DNA of 14,886 bases, taken from assembly GCA_964533585.1 (NCBI GenBank), contig CAZHMM010000093.1:1-14886 (forward strand). The letters are read 5' to 3'. Both the position numbers and the translations under genes were made by a program. The stretch is from Elioraea sp964533585 (GTDB lineage Bacteria; Pseudomonadota; Alphaproteobacteria; Acetobacterales; Acetobacteraceae). Shown here in pieces: positions 7,508-14,100 of the stretch (its first letter is position 1; the number at the start of each line of letters is the position of its first letter). Under the pieces are notes generated by a model. That model was given only the letters and a program-made list of their open reading frames with translations. It ran no database searches and was not told the origin of the DNA.

Positions 7508-8171
7508 GCGCCTGGCGGCCCTTCGGCCCGGTCACCACGGTCGCCTTCACGCGCCGTCCGGGCGTGAGGCTCTCGGGCGTGATCGCGCCGAGCGCGCGCA
7601 GCGGCACGAACACGTCGGTGCCGTTCTCCGGCACGATGAAGCCGAAGCCCTTGCGCACGTCGAAGAACTTCACCGTACCGGCGACGATCTCGGACGGGCC
7701 GTCGGGCGTGAAGGGTCGGGCGCCGAACTCGCGCCGCGGCGGGCGGTCGCCCATGCCGCCGCCGAAGCCGCCACCGCCACCGAAGTCGCGCCGCGGCGGA
7801 CGGTCACCGAAGTCGCGCCGGGGCGGACGGTCGCCGAACCCGCCGCCGCCGAAGCCGCCGCCGCCGAACTCGCGCCGCGGCGGGCGGTCACCGAAGTCGC
7901 GCCGGGGCGGACGGTCGCCGAAATCGCGCCGGGGCGGACGGTCGCCGCCCTCGGGGATCGGCGCCGCGCCGTGCTTGACCTCGAGGATGCGCGTCACCTG
8001 CCGGCCCCGCGGCACGTCGCCGACCTCGCAGACCAGCACGTCGCCCTGGTCCACCGCGGTCAGCCCGAGCGGGGTCAGCGAACTGACGTGGAAGAACACG
8101 TCCTGCCCATCGGGCAGCGTTACGAAGCCGAAGCCCTTCGCACGATTGAAGAACTTCACGGGCGCTTCCAT
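7488..8171 (-). CDS. Double cold-shock-domain RNA-binding protein with Arg/Gly-rich linker
   Basis: There are two cold-shock domains. CSD1 (about 2-67) has the RNP1-type KGFGFV (12-17) and RNP2-type DVFFHVSSL (24-32). CSD2 (about 162-227) has KGFGFI (174-179) and DVFVPLRAL (186-194), where the usual RNP2 His is Pro. Between them lies a disordered linker of six GDRPPRR[DE]F units and Gly/Phe runs. Such proteins bind single-stranded nucleic acid and act as RNA chaperones. I chose the ATG at 8171 (227 residues) because GAAGG lies 7 bases upstream and CSD1 begins at once. A TTG at 8201 would add ten residues (MDDDIPEGAS) and cannot be excluded. The 3' end overlaps lysR by 20 bases with no terminator visible between them. 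The 146-bp region to the gene at 8318 holds nothing I can define. Confidence 0.9.
   Translation of the reverse strand: MEAPVKFFNRAKGFGFVTLPDGQDVFFHVSSLTPLGLTAVDQGDVLVCEVGDVPRGRQVTRILEVKHGAAPIPEGGDRPPRRDFGDRPPRRDFGDRPPRREFGGGGFGGGGFGDRPPRRDFGDRPPRRDFGGGGGFGGGMGDRPPRREFGARPFTPDGPSEIVAGTVKFFDVRKGFGFIVPENGTDVFVPLRALGAITPESLTPGRRVKATVVTGPKGRQALSVEVL
7728..7946 (-). repeat. In-frame repeats encoding the GDRPPRR[DE]F linker
   Basis: Six copies of a 27-base unit code for GDRPPRR[DE]F. They form a block of three, a block of two and a single copy, separated by poly-Gly/Phe stretches. The reading frame is preserved throughout, so this is a protein repeat rather than a CRISPR or intergenic repeat. Copy number is likely to vary between strains. 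Confidence 0.8.
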
Positions 8172-8317
8172 CGAAGCGCCTTCAGGGATGTCGTCGTCCA
8201 AGGGGTGAGCCTGCCTGCGGGGGTGTTATCCGGTTCGTCTCCAGGCGGCACCATAACCGACTCGTGCGGGATGCTACAGCCCCTCTTTGCGCGCCGCATG
8301 CGGGCCGACGCAACGCG

Positions 8318-9106
8318 CTATTCCGCCGCCAGCACCACCCGCTGCTGGCTGGCCCGGGCGGCCGCCCGCTCGCGCGCGGCCGCGCCGAACGCCTCGAAGA
8401 TGGCCCGGCTGGCCGCATCGGTCTCGAAATCATACTCCGGATGCCACTGCACCCCCAGCGCGAAGCCCGGCGTGCCGGGCACGCTGACCGCCTCGACCGT
8501 GCCGTCCGGCGCCGTCGCCTCGACCCTGAGGCCGGGCGCGAGGATGGCGATCCCCTGATTGTGAAGGCTGTTCACCGCAAGCTGAGATACGCCGACGATG
8601 GCGGCGAGCGGCGAGCCGGAGCGGATCGCCACACGGTGCGCCTTGCCGGTGCGCACCGCCGGCAGCGCCTGCTCCGACGGCGTCGAGTGGTCCATCCGGC
8701 CCGGCAGGTCCTGGATGCGCTGGTCGAGCGTGCCGCCCAGCGCGACGTTCAGCTCCTGCATGCCGCGGCAGATCGCCAGCAGCGGCACGCCCTTGGCGAG
8801 CGCGGCGCGGATCAGCGGCAGCGTGACGGCATCGCGCGCCGGGTCCTCGGGCGTGCCGTCCGGGTGCGGCGGGCCGCCATAGCGCGCGGGCTCGACATTG
8901 CTGCGGCTGCCGGTGAGCACCAGCCCGTCCAGCAGGCCGAGCCAGGCATGCACGTCCGCCCGCTCCCCCATCGCCGGGATCAGGCAGGGCAGGCCGCCGA
9001 CGATCAGGTCGACCGCGCGGATATAGGTGTCCGACGCGGCATGGTTCGGCGTGCCGAAGATACCGAACGGCTTGACGCAGCAGGAGATCCCGATGACGGG
9101 CTTCAT
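8318..9106 (-). CDS. Gamma-glutamyl-gamma-aminobutyrate hydrolase-family protein (peptidase C26, class I glutamine amidotransferase fold)
   Basis: The 262-residue protein belongs to the PuuD-like branch of class I glutamine amidotransferases. The nucleophile elbow is AICRGMQELNV with Cys113, and the catalytic His222 and Glu224 lie in VQWHPEYD. Other family marks are LTGSRSNVEPARYGG (64-78) and NSLHNQGI (179-186). PuuD hydrolyses gamma-glutamyl-GABA in putrescine breakdown. No other putrescine-pathway gene is nearby, so the substrate is open. The last 20 residues are Ala/Arg-rich, beyond the core fold. No clear Shine-Dalgarno sequence precedes the ATG. A 111-bp gap with a candidate promoter separates it from maf, so it may be transcribed on its own. 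Confidence 0.9.
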   Translation of the reverse strand: MKPVIGISCCVKPFGIFGTPNHAASDTYIRAVDLIVGGLPCLIPAMGERADVHAWLGLLDGLVLTGSRSNVEPARYGGPPHPDGTPEDPARDAVTLPLIRAALAKGVPLLAICRGMQELNVALGGTLDQRIQDLPGRMDHSTPSEQALPAVRTGKAHRVAIRSGSPLAAIVGVSQLAVNSLHNQGIAILAPGLRVEATAPDGTVEAVSVPGTPGFALGVQWHPEYDFETDAASRAIFEAFGAAARERAAARASQQRVVLAAE

Positions 9107-9138
9107 GGGGCGCAGGTCGTGCTCATGGTCACCGACAC

Positions 9139-9176
9139 GATACGACAGTATCCGCGACCGATTGCGGCGCGGTAAA
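9139..9176 (-). promoter_or_regulatory. Candidate sigma-70 promoter with overlapping palindrome, upstream of the C26 hydrolase gene
   Basis: On the minus strand TTTACC (9176-9171) and GATACT (9152-9147) are separated by 18 bases. The palindrome GATAC-GACA-GTATC (9139-9152) overlaps the -10 element, a typical operator position. The hydrolase start is 40 bases downstream. Both elements depart from consensus. Confidence 0.35.
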
Positions 9177-9217
9177 GGCCGGATCGACGCCGCCCCGGCA
9201 TCACAACCCCGCAGGGA

Positions 9218-9838
9218 TCAGTCGCCGAGCACGCCGTGCTGGCGCAGGAAGCCGAGCAGCGGCAGCAGCGGCAGGCCGAGGATCGCCGCATGCTCGCCCT
9301 CGATCGCCGCGAACAGGCGGATGCCGAGCCCCTCGACCTGGTAGCCGCCGACACTCTGGGTCACCGCCGCGCCGGCAGCGTCGAGATAGGCCTCGATCGC
9401 CGCGTCGGTGAGGGCGCGCATGACCAGACGCGGCGCGGCGACATGCTGCCAGACCCGCACCCCGCCGCGCAGGCAGACCACGGCGGTGACCAGGCTGTGG
9501 CGCTGGCCGGCGAGCGCGCGCAGCTGCTCGGCCGCCGCCGCGCGGCTGTCGGGCTTGTCGAACCAGCGCTCGCCGCAGACCAGCAGCTGGTCGGCGCCGA
9601 TCACCAGCGCGCCGGGCAGCCGCTCGCTGATCCGCCGCGCCTTCAACTCAGCCAGCAGCAGCGCGCAGTCGGACGGGTCGAGCCCGTCGGCCCGCGCGCT
9701 TTCCTTGATCGCCGCCTCGTCCACCCCAGGTGCCGCCGTCTCGACGGCAAGCCCGGCGGCCCGCAACAGGCCGATGCGGGTGGCCGAGCTGGAGGCGAGC
9801 ACCAGCGCGGGGGTGTCGGCCTGAAGCAGGCCGCTCAC
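9218..9838 (-). CDS. maf: Maf/YceF-type nucleoside triphosphate pyrophosphatase
   Basis: Maf proteins hydrolyse non-canonical or modified nucleoside triphosphates to monophosphates. The 206-residue product shows ASSSATRIGLL (15-25), VIGADQLL (79-86), KPDSRAAAAEQLRALAG (95-111), GGYQVEGLG (164-172) and GEHAAILGLPLLPLL (181-195). The GADQ form, rather than GADT, resembles the YceF (7-methyl-GTP-preferring) branch, but the specificity is inference. The start is GTG at 9836-9838, overlapping the ppsR stop as GTGA, so the two are translationally coupled. ppsR followed by maf is a conserved pair next to the alphaproteobacterial origin. The usual followers aroE, coaE and dnaQ are absent here. Confidence 0.93.
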   Translation of the reverse strand: MSGLLQADTPALVLASSSATRIGLLRAAGLAVETAAPGVDEAAIKESARADGLDPSDCALLLAELKARRISERLPGALVIGADQLLVCGERWFDKPDSRAAAAEQLRALAGQRHSLVTAVVCLRGGVRVWQHVAAPRLVMRALTDAAIEAYLDAAGAAVTQSVGGYQVEGLGIRLFAAIEGEHAAILGLPLLPLLGFLRQHGVLGD

Positions 9839-10698
9839 GGCGAGGGGCCGGTCGGGCGCGCGCCCTCGGCGCGCCGGCGCTCCCAGGTCTCCATCAGCTG
9901 GATCACGGTGGTCGCCGTCTCCTCGATCGAGCGGCGGGTGACGTCGATCACCGGCCAGCCGCGCGCCGCGCAGAGGCGCTTGGCCGCGACCAGCTCGCGC
10001 TTCACCTCCTCGGGGTCGATATAGGCGCTTTCGGCGACATGCGTGCGCGGCGCGCCGATCATCGTCAGCCGGTGCCGGCGGATCTCGATCAGCGCGTCGA
10101 CGGCGATGGTCAGGCCGATGATCGGCCGCTCGGCCCGATCCAGCACCTCGGGCGGCGGCACGCCCGGAACCAGCGGCACGTTGGCGGCCTTGATGCCGCG
10201 ATTGGCGAGATAGAAGCTGGTCGGCGTCTTCGAGCTGCGCGACACCCCGACCAGGATCACGTCCGCCTCGAGAATCCCCTCCTCGCCCTGGCCGTCGTCA
10301 TGCGCCAGCACGTAGTGCATCGCGTCGATGCGGCGGAAGTAGTCGGCGTCCAGCACGTATTGCCGGCCGGGCTTGCCCGCGCTCGCGGTGCCGACATAGG
10401 CGGTCAGCATGTCGAGCGTCGGGTCGAGCACCGAGACGGCCGGCAGGCCGAGCCGCTGGCAGAAGCTCTCGAGTTCGGTGCGCAGGCTGCGATCGGTCAG
10501 CGTGTAGAGCACCGGGCCGGGCTCATGCTCGATGCCGTCGAGCACGCGATCGAGCTGGAAGCGGCTGCGGATCAGCGGCCAGCGATGCTGCACGGCGGCG
10601 ATGCCCTCGTACTGGCTGAGGCAGGCGCGGGCGAGGCTGTTCAGCGTCTCGCCGGTGGCATCGGAGATGAGATGCAGGTCGATCCGTCTGCTGGACAT
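9835..10698 (-). CDS. ppsR: Pyruvate, water dikinase / PPDK regulatory protein (kinase-pyrophosphorylase, DUF299)
   Basis: This bifunctional regulator inactivates PEP synthase or pyruvate phosphate dikinase by ADP-dependent phosphorylation and reactivates it by phosphate-dependent dephosphorylation. The 287-residue product has the family opening IDLHLISDATGET (6-18), the P-loop-like ILVGVSRSSKTPTS (148-161) and the NVPLVPGVPPP stretch (173-183). The ATG at 10698 is chosen because the conserved N-terminus begins there. The same frame stays open upstream to 11040, but that extension is unconserved-looking and crosses the candidate origin. The target dikinase gene is not in the window. It is the first gene on the left side of the origin and points away from it. 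Confidence 0.95.
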   Translation of the reverse strand: MSSRRIDLHLISDATGETLNSLARACLSQYEGIAAVQHRWPLIRSRFQLDRVLDGIEHEPGPVLYTLTDRSLRTELESFCQRLGLPAVSVLDPTLDMLTAYVGTASAGKPGRQYVLDADYFRRIDAMHYVLAHDDGQGEEGILEADVILVGVSRSSKTPTSFYLANRGIKAANVPLVPGVPPPEVLDRAERPIIGLTIAVDALIEIRRHRLTMIGAPRTHVAESAYIDPEEVKRELVAAKRLCAARGWPVIDVTRRSIEETATTVIQLMETWERRRAEGARPTGPSP

Positions 10699-10905
10699 GA
10701 TGCGCCGCTGCTGGCTCGCCTGTGGATCGCTGTTGGACCCGGGGACAACTCCCGCCGAGGCCGCGCCGAGGGATACGCCACGCTGAAAGGGTGCAGCAAA
10801 CGGCGTCCCGCGCGCACCGGCGACGATGGCGGCAGGACAGTCGGGGATCAAGGGCACGGCGGTGCGGGACTCGCGCATGCCGGCCCCGGACAGCCGCACC
10901 GCCAC

Positions 10906-10971
10906 TGTGGACCGATCTGTGGACCAACCTCGGCCAAGCGTGGTTCCCCGTGATCCACAGCACCAACCACA
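10906..10971. repeat. Two inverted pairs of DnaA-box-like sites
   Basis: Two minus-oriented boxes start at 10906 and 10918. Two plus-oriented boxes start at 10951 and 10963. Each pair has the same 12-base start-to-start spacing, so the four sites form a symmetrical array of 66 bp. The outer right box (CCAACCACA) is the weakest. The array lies beside the AT-rich stretch on the hemE side. Confidence 0.55.
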
Positions 10972-10974
10972 GTC

Positions 10975-10996
10975 ATCACACTTCTCTTTTTCAAAT
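10975..10996. other. AT-rich stretch, candidate DNA unwinding element
   Basis: About 70% A+T in a region otherwise well above 60% G+C, with a C/T-rich plus strand including TTTTT. It directly follows the DnaA-box array and ends 22 bases before the hemE start. It could equally be part of the hemE promoter. Confidence 0.35.
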
Positions 10997-11018
10997 CGAG
11001 ACGTCAGGGTGTCCGTGC

Positions 11019-12065
11019 ATGGAAGCCACCACGACCACACGCAAGCCGTTCCTCGCCGCGCTGTCGGGCGAGGTGGTGCGGCCGGCGCCGCTCTGGCTGA
11101 TGCGCCAGGCCGGCCGCTATCTGCCGGAATACCGGGCCGTACGGGCGCGCGCGCCGGATTTCCTGCGCTTCTGCCTCACGCCCAAGCTGGCGACCGAGGT
11201 GACGTTGCAGCCGATCCGGCGGTACGGCTTCGATGCGGCGATCCTGTTCAGCGACATCCTGGTGCCGCCCTACGCGCTGGGCCATGGCGTGCGGTTCGAG
11301 ACGGGCGAAGGGCCGGTGCTGGAGCGCGTGACCGGCGCGGCGCAGGTCGAGGCGCTCGATCTCGCCCGTGCGCGCGAGGTCTGGGCGCCGGTGATGGAAA
11401 CCGTCCGCCGCCTGCGCGGTGCCTTGCCGCCGGCGACCGCGCTGATCGGCTTTGCCGGCGCGCCCTTCACCGTGGCGGCCTACATGGTCGAGGGCGGCGG
11501 CTCGCGCGATTTCGCTGAAGCCCGCCGCATGGCCTATGCCGAGCCAGCGCTGTTCGGGGCGCTGATGGCGCGGCTGGAGGAGGCGACGATCGACTACCTC
11601 TCCGCCCAGGCCGAGGCGGGCGCCGAGGCGCTGATGCTGTTCGACTCCTGGGCCGGCGTGCTCTCGCCCGGGCAGTTCCGGCGCTGGGTGATCGCGCCGA
11701 GCGCGCGGATCGCCGCGGCGCTCAGGACGCGCTTTCCTGCCGTCCATCTGATCGGGTTTCCGCGTGGCGCCGGGCCGATGCTTGGCGAGTATGCCCGGGC
11801 GGCCGGCGTGCAGGCGGTCGCGATCGACACGGCGATGCCGGCCGCCTGGGCCGCGCGCGAACTGCCGTCGGGCATGGCCGGCCAGGGCAATATCGATCCG
11901 ATGGCGCTGGTGGCCGGCGGCGACGCCCTGGCCGAGGAGGTGCGCTCGCTGATGCAGGCGGTCGCCGGGCGGCCCTGGATCGTCAATCTCGGCCACGGGA
12001 TCGTGCCGCAAACGCCGCCCGAGCACGTGGCCGCGCTCGTCCAGATGGTCAGGTCCGCGGCATGA
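11019..12065 (+). CDS. hemE: Uroporphyrinogen decarboxylase
   Basis: HemE decarboxylates the four acetate side chains of uroporphyrinogen III to give coproporphyrinogen III in the cytosol. The 348-residue product has the family signature WLMRQAGRYLPEY (26-38), the conserved catalytic Asp79 in ILFSDILV, IGFAGAPFT, FDSWAG and the C-terminal GNIDP and NLGHGI motifs. ATG at 11019 follows AGGG at 11006-11009. The open frame extends back to 10722, but that part is origin DNA. The stop TGA overlaps an ATG at 12062 as ATGA. hemE is the first gene right of the candidate origin and heads the late-haem cluster. Confidence 0.97.
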   Translation: MEATTTTRKPFLAALSGEVVRPAPLWLMRQAGRYLPEYRAVRARAPDFLRFCLTPKLATEVTLQPIRRYGFDAAILFSDILVPPYALGHGVRFETGEGPVLERVTGAAQVEALDLARAREVWAPVMETVRRLRGALPPATALIGFAGAPFTVAAYMVEGGGSRDFAEARRMAYAEPALFGALMARLEEATIDYLSAQAEAGAEALMLFDSWAGVLSPGQFRRWVIAPSARIAAALRTRFPAVHLIGFPRGAGPMLGEYARAAGVQAVAIDTAMPAAWAARELPSGMAGQGNIDPMALVAGGDALAEEVRSLMQAVAGRPWIVNLGHGIVPQTPPEHVAALVQMVRSAA

Positions 12066-12110
12066 CGGGCTGGACTGAGCCGGGGCCGACCCCACCTGCG
12101 GGGGACGATC

Positions 12111-12116
12111 AGGAGG
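12111..12116 (+). promoter_or_regulatory. Shine-Dalgarno site deciding the hemH start
   Basis: A consensus AGGAGG lies 8 bases before ATG at 12125. It favours that start over the ATG at 12062 that overlaps the hemE stop and has only a weak AGG upstream. Confidence 0.6.
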
Positions 12117-12124
12117 TGGCGGTG

Positions 12125-13252
12125 ATGGAGACGGCGACGACGCTCGAGGTGATGGACCGGCCAAAACCGGCCCGCGCCAGTCCGCGCGTGGCGATCGTGC
12201 TGTTCAATCTCGGCGGGCCGGATCGGATCGAGTCCGTTCGCCCCTTCCTCTACAACCTGTTCTCCGACCGGGCGATCATCCGCGCGCCCACGCCGATCCG
12301 CCAGCTGCTCGCCTGGCTGATCACGCGCAAGCGGCTCGCGCCGGCAACCGAGAACTACGAGATTCTGGGCGGCAGGTCGCCGCTGCTGGAACTGACCGAG
12401 GAGCAGGGCCGCGCGCTGGAGGCGGCGCTCGCGCCCGAGGTCACCGCGAAGTGCTTCGTCGCCATGCGCTACTGGCATCCGATGAGCGACGAGACCGCGC
12501 GGGCGGTGAAGGCGTGGGGTCCGGACGAGGTGATCCTGCTGCCGCTCTATCCGCAGTTCTCGACCACCACCACCGGCTCCTCGCTCGATGCCTGGCGCGA
12601 GGCGGCCGCGCGTGCCGGGCTGGTCGCGCCGAGCCGGGTGGTGTGCTGCTACCACTCCGATCCGGCCTTTGTCGGTGCGACGGCGGCGATCACGCGGCGG
12701 GCCTATGACGAGGCGCGTGCCGCGCTCGACCCCGCGGTGCCGCTGCGTGTGCTGTTCAGCGCGCATGGCCTGCCGGAGAGCATCGTGCAGGCGGGCGATC
12801 CGTATCAGTGGCAGGTCGAGCAGACGGTCGCGGCGGTGGCGGCGGCGATGGACGTGGCGGAGCTCGACCACGTGGTCTGCTACCAGTCGCGGGTGACGCC
12901 GCAGAAATGGATCGGCCCGTCGACCGAGGAGGAGCTCAAGCGGGCGGGCGTGGACAAGGTGGCGGTGCTGGTGGTGCCGATCGCGTTCGTCTCCGAGCAC
13001 AGCGAGACGCTGGTGGAGCTCGATGTCGAGTACCGCGAGGAGGCGGAGCATTTCGGCGTGCCCGGCTACTTCCGCGCGCCGGCGCAGAACAGCGATGCGG
13101 GGTTCGTCGGTTCGCTGGCGGCGCTGGTGCGGCGCGCGCGCGGGGGCGATCGGAGCCTGTGCAGTTTCCGCGGCGCGCGGACCTGTCCGAAGCCGCACGG
13201 CGACTGCCCGCATGCGGCGCGGGGGTTTGTGACGGCGAAGGCGGCAGTGTAG
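12125..13252 (+). CDS. hemH: Ferrochelatase
   Basis: HemH inserts Fe2+ into protoporphyrin IX, the final step of protohaem synthesis. With ATG at 12125 the protein has 375 residues, slightly long for the family because of an N-terminal tail of about 20. Motifs are VAIVLFNLGGPD (22-33), LLPLYPQFSTTTTGSS (138-153), the catalytic His214 in FSAHGLPES and Glu294 in VSEHSETLVELD. The C-terminus has Cys346, Cys354 and Cys361, with a Cys174-Cys175 pair earlier. This resembles ferrochelatases that carry a [2Fe-2S] cluster, reported for Caulobacter, but cluster binding here is inference. An alternative ATG at 12062 would add 21 residues and overlap hemE. The gene stops 4 bases before a 15-G run. Confidence 0.95.
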   Translation: METATTLEVMDRPKPARASPRVAIVLFNLGGPDRIESVRPFLYNLFSDRAIIRAPTPIRQLLAWLITRKRLAPATENYEILGGRSPLLELTEEQGRALEAALAPEVTAKCFVAMRYWHPMSDETARAVKAWGPDEVILLPLYPQFSTTTTGSSLDAWREAAARAGLVAPSRVVCCYHSDPAFVGATAAITRRAYDEARAALDPAVPLRVLFSAHGLPESIVQAGDPYQWQVEQTVAAVAAAMDVAELDHVVCYQSRVTPQKWIGPSTEEELKRAGVDKVAVLVVPIAFVSEHSETLVELDVEYREEAEHFGVPGYFRAPAQNSDAGFVGSLAALVRRARGGDRSLCSFRGARTCPKPHGDCPHAARGFVTAKAAV

Positions 13253-13256
13253 AGGC

Positions 13257-13289
13257 GGGGGGGGGGGGGGGAGCCCCCCCCCCCCCCCC
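13257..13289. repeat. G15 / C16 homopolymer inverted repeat next to the gap
   Basis: Fifteen G residues (13257-13271), then AG, then sixteen C residues (13274-13289). As written this is a near-perfect hairpin, and the G-run could form a quadruplex. It abuts an assembly gap, so the run lengths are unreliable. It may be a real GC hairpin that blocked sequencing, or a read-end artefact. Confidence 0.5.
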
Positions 13290-13297
13290 ACCCAACA

Positions 13298-13307
13298 NNN
13301 NNNNNNN
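13298..13307. other. Assembly gap (10 N)
   Basis: Ten unresolved bases between hemH and hemJ. A round 10-N run is usually a scaffolding placeholder, so the true distance and content are unknown. The two ends share no obvious overlap. Confidence 0.95.
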
Positions 13308-13344
13308 CCCTGGTGGGCGGCGCTCCCGTGGGTCGCGACGCGGG

Positions 13345-13385
13345 CCCCCAGGTGCAGGGGGTCCGGGGGACCAGCGTGGTCCCCC
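13345..13385. repeat. GC-rich double hairpin upstream of hemJ, REP-like
   Basis: CCCCC (13345-13349) pairs with GGGGG (13357-13361). Immediately after, GGGGGACCA (13365-13373) pairs perfectly with TGGTCCCCC (13377-13385) across a 3-base loop. The second stem ends one base before AGGAG, the hemJ ribosome site (13387-13390 region), so if transcribed it could affect hemJ translation. Clustered hairpins of this kind resemble dispersed REP-type intergenic repeats, which one window cannot confirm. Confidence 0.5.
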
Positions 13386-13397
13386 AGGAGTTGCTGA

Positions 13398-13844
13398 ATG
13401 ATCTTCCTCGTCGAGCTCTACCCCTGGACCAAGGCGCTGCACGTGATCTCGGTGATCGCGTGGATGGCCGCGCTGCTCTATCTGCCGCGCCTGTTCGTCT
13501 ATCACTGCGAGGTCGCACCCGGCTCGGCCGAGAGCGAGCGCTTCAAGGTGATGGAGCGGCGCCTGCTGAAGCTGATCGCCAACCCCGCCGGCATCGCCGT
13601 TTGGGTGTTCGGCACGTTGCTGGTGCTCACCCCCGGCGCGGTCGACTGGTCCTCGGGCTGGTGGCACCTCAAGATGCTCGGCATCCTGGTCGTCACCGGC
13701 GTGCACCATGTGCTGATGGCCCGGCGTAAGGACTTCCTGCATGACCGCAACCGGCGGCCGCAGAAGTACTACCGGATCCTCAATGAGGTACCGACGCTGG
13801 CGATGATCGTCATTGTCGTGATGGTGATCGTGAAGCCGTTCTGA
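13398..13844 (+). CDS. hemJ: Protoporphyrinogen IX oxidase, HemJ type
   Basis: HemJ oxidises protoporphyrinogen IX to protoporphyrin IX in the inner membrane, feeding HemH. The 148-residue protein has about four membrane segments (near 12-33, 58-80, 88-108 and 131-147). Conserved features are His15 in TKALHVISVIAWMA, LPRLFVYH (29-36), Lys92 in WWHLKMLG and YYRILNEVPTL (124-134). ATG at 13398 follows AGGAG by about 7 bases. HemJ replaces HemG/HemY in many alphaproteobacteria. Whether it is cotranscribed with hemE-hemH cannot be judged because the gap intervenes. Confidence 0.94.
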   Translation: MIFLVELYPWTKALHVISVIAWMAALLYLPRLFVYHCEVAPGSAESERFKVMERRLLKLIANPAGIAVWVFGTLLVLTPGAVDWSSGWWHLKMLGILVVTGVHHVLMARRKDFLHDRNRRPQKYYRILNEVPTLAMIVIVVMVIVKPF

Positions 13845-13851
13845 CTGCGCT

Positions 13852-13906
13852 TGACGTGCCGCCCCGCCCCCACCACCTGCGCGATTGACGGGAAGGCGGC
13901 ACGTCA
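13852..13906. promoter_or_regulatory. 12-bp perfect inverted repeat upstream of rho
   Basis: TGACGTGCCGCC (13852-13863) and its exact complement GGCGGCACGTCA (13895-13906) are separated by 31 bases, starting 8 bases after the hemJ stop. The right arm fills the spacer of the candidate rho promoter. It could be a terminator stem for hemJ, though no T-tract follows and the loop is long, or an operator pair about three to four helical turns apart. Confidence 0.5.
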
Positions 13907-13913
13907 CTACGGT
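13885..13913 (+). promoter_or_regulatory. Candidate sigma-70 promoter for rho
   Basis: TTGACG (13885-13890) and TACGGT (13908-13913) are spaced by 17 bases. The -35 is near consensus and the -10 is poor, as is common in high-GC alphaproteobacteria. It would give a leader of about 260 bases. A second TTGACG lies at 13851-13856. Confidence 0.35.
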
Positions 13914-14005
13914 GCCGAGGCTCTCGGGCGCGCAGGCCGCGCCGTTCACCTCTGACAACAGCACCGGACCGGCTTGCGGCGCCCCCTGCGCCGGCGGTCC
14001 TGGCA

Positions 14006-14026
14006 GGATGGACGCGCCGTCCATCC
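14006..14026 (+). other. 9-bp perfect hairpin in the rho leader
   Basis: GGATGGACG (14006-14014) and CGTCCATCC (14018-14026) form a perfect stem around a 3-base CGC loop. It lies mid-way between the candidate promoter and rho, without a T-tract. It may be a leader structure involved in attenuation or RNA stability. Confidence 0.4.
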
Positions 14027-14100
14027 CGGGTGAAGCGGTCGCTCCGCACGCTGACGGCACCTCCCCTCGCGGCATCGCGCCGGGTTCCATTCGCCCGCCG

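Larger units (their letters stand above)
10699..11018. other. oriC: Candidate chromosomal replication origin (oriC), ppsR-hemE spacer
   Basis: This is the 320-bp spacer between divergent ppsR and hemE. In Caulobacter crescentus and Rickettsia prowazekii the chromosome origin lies beside hemE, next to the ppsR/DUF299-type gene. The spacer holds five CCACA cores. TGTGGATCG is at 10721-10729, TGTGGACCG at 10906-10914, TGTGGACCA at 10918-10926, TGATCCACA at 10951-10959 and CCAACCACA at 10963-10971. TGATCCACA matches the Caulobacter moderate-affinity G-box as I recall it, and differs from TTATCCACA by one base. The middle (10740-10900) is GC-rich with nothing obvious. No CtrA site (TTAA-N7-TTAA) is seen. 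The hemE promoter must also lie here but has no clear -35/-10 match. Confidence 0.65.

Noticed and set aside
7728..7946. 27-base direct repeats considered as CRISPR or iterons
   Set aside because: They encode GDRPPRR[DE]F in frame inside a cold-shock protein and have no unique spacers.
8294..8303. Palindrome CCGCATGCGG downstream of the C26 hydrolase gene
   Set aside because: A 10-base loopless palindrome is likely by chance in DNA of this composition and has no further support as an operator or terminator.
10722..11018. N-terminal extension of hemE by 99 residues
   Set aside because: The uroporphyrinogen decarboxylase fold starts just after ATG 11019, and the upstream part lies in the DnaA-box spacer.
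10699..11040. N-terminal extension of ppsR by 114 residues through the spacer and into hemE
   Set aside because: The conserved family N-terminus begins at the ATG at 10698. The extension overlaps the divergent hemE and has no domain.
11594..13291. Long minus-strand open frame (565 codons) across hemE and hemH
   Set aside because: Antisense to two well-conserved haem genes, Arg/His-rich, and it runs into the homopolymer next to the gap.
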